Shown here one piece after another: positions 63,770-64,000 of a DNA stretch of 64,000 nucleotides; position 1 is the stretch's first letter; every line of letters starts with the position of its first letter. Source of the stretch: Stutzerimonas stutzeri (GTDB lineage Bacteria > Pseudomonadota > Gammaproteobacteria > Pseudomonadales > Pseudomonadaceae); assembly GCF_000952685.1 (NCBI RefSeq), contig NZ_JYHV01000035.1, positions 1 through 64,000 of the forward strand. Direction: 5' to 3'. The notes below the pieces were generated by a model. That model saw only the letters and a program-made list of their open reading frames with translations. It did no database searches and had not been told where the DNA came from. The position numbers and the translations under genes were made by a program.

Positions 63770-64000
63770 TCAGTCCAGCCCCAGCGCGTCGGCAACCGCT
63801 GCCCATGGCAGGTATTTGTAGTTCTGTGCACCTTCGGGCATGCGCTTGCGACCGTCCTGCACCACCAGCATGCCGCGGCTCCAGATACCGCCAAGGTTGG
63901 CGGAGGTGACTTCCAGCCCATCGGTTTCCGACGCGCCATCGATACCGCGCTCGGCATTCAAACCGACGCGGAACGCGCCACGAACGGCGTAAGGCGCGGC
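63770..64000 (-). CDS. Beta-propeller phytase, C-terminal part (cut by window edge)
   Basis: The frame is open to position 64000 and beyond. The visible 76 residues read AFRVGLNAERGIDGASETDG, then LEVTSANLGGIWSRGMLVVQ, DGRKRMPEGAQNYKYLPW and a final VADALGLD. G-I-D-G-A-x-x-T-D-G-L-E and MLVVQDGRxRMP are typical of the last blade of bacterial 3-phytases, calcium-dependent enzymes that release phosphate from phytate. It precedes exbB on the same strand. Confidence 0.8.
   Translation of the reverse strand, partial: AAPYAVRGAFRVGLNAERGIDGASETDGLEVTSANLGGIWSRGMLVVQDGRKRMPEGAQNYKYLPWAAVADALGLD

Overview
The window is a GC-rich gammaproteobacterial chromosome segment. It looks like a member of the Pseudomonas stutzeri (Stutzerimonas) group. 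The best pointer is a secreted maltotetraose-forming amylase (39154-40836) that matches the P. stutzeri G4-amylase family, including its catalytic numbering. A TTT-type transporter, pca genes, a CrbS/MxtR-like kinase and Crc/Hfq-like CA motifs also fit Pseudomonas. There is no rRNA, CRISPR array, prophage or complete insertion sequence. This is core and metabolic-island DNA.

Layout. 1-5.6 kb: a LysR/LysE pair, an FKBP lipoprotein, tRNA-Val and tRNA-Asp on one minus-strand transcript, rdgC, a BASS transporter, and a guanidinium exporter (gdx) behind a two-hairpin guanidine-II riboswitch. 5.6-20.7 kb: maltose/starch block 1, with malK, an alpha-glucosidase, a large curlin-repeat protein, maa, malT, malG, malF, malE, malS and a kinase-fold gene. 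20.8-39.0 kb: a quinate/shikimate-to-protocatechuate block (aroQ, quinate/shikimate dehydrogenase, a TetR regulator, quiC, a TIM-barrel protein, a Gfo/Idh oxidoreductase, tctBAC, a FAD dehydrogenase) followed by pcaC, pcaB, an AEC permease, zapE, pcaG, pcaH and pcaQ. 39.1-43.6 kb: maltose block 2, with the G4-amylase divergent from lamB-malM. 43.6-58.4 kb: housekeeping and envelope genes, namely MFS-PlsC, azlCD, a GNAT enzyme, a sodium-symporter hybrid kinase, an MgtC/DUF4010 protein, rmuC, a Sel1 protein and ydbH-ynbE-ydbL. 58.5-64 kb: an LpxR-like protein, then a phytase (cut by the window edge)-exbB-exbD-tonB-phoX group that suggests organic phosphate scavenging.

How the genes work together. 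Starch is cut outside the cell by the G4-amylase. Oligosaccharides enter through LamB, are trimmed by periplasmic MalS, imported by MalEFGK and hydrolysed by the cytoplasmic alpha-glucosidase, under MalT. All three divergent mal promoters carry a MalT-core-like GGGAGGATG and a 22-bp tandem motif (GRGGCGTA-N6-GGGCGTAG). The curlin-repeat gene lies downstream of one of them, which makes a maltose-linked functional amyloid the most intriguing hypothesis here. In the aromatic block, quinate or shikimate is converted to 3-dehydroshikimate, then by QuiC to protocatechuate, which PcaHG opens and PcaB/PcaC process further. pcaD is not in the window. Four similar TAACC[AG]G operators join aroQ, quiC, the Gfo/Idh-TIM pair and tctBAC into one probable TetR regulon. 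A palindrome matching the known PcaQ site precedes pcaH.

All calls come from reading the sequence. No database search was run, and motif searches were by eye, not exhaustive.
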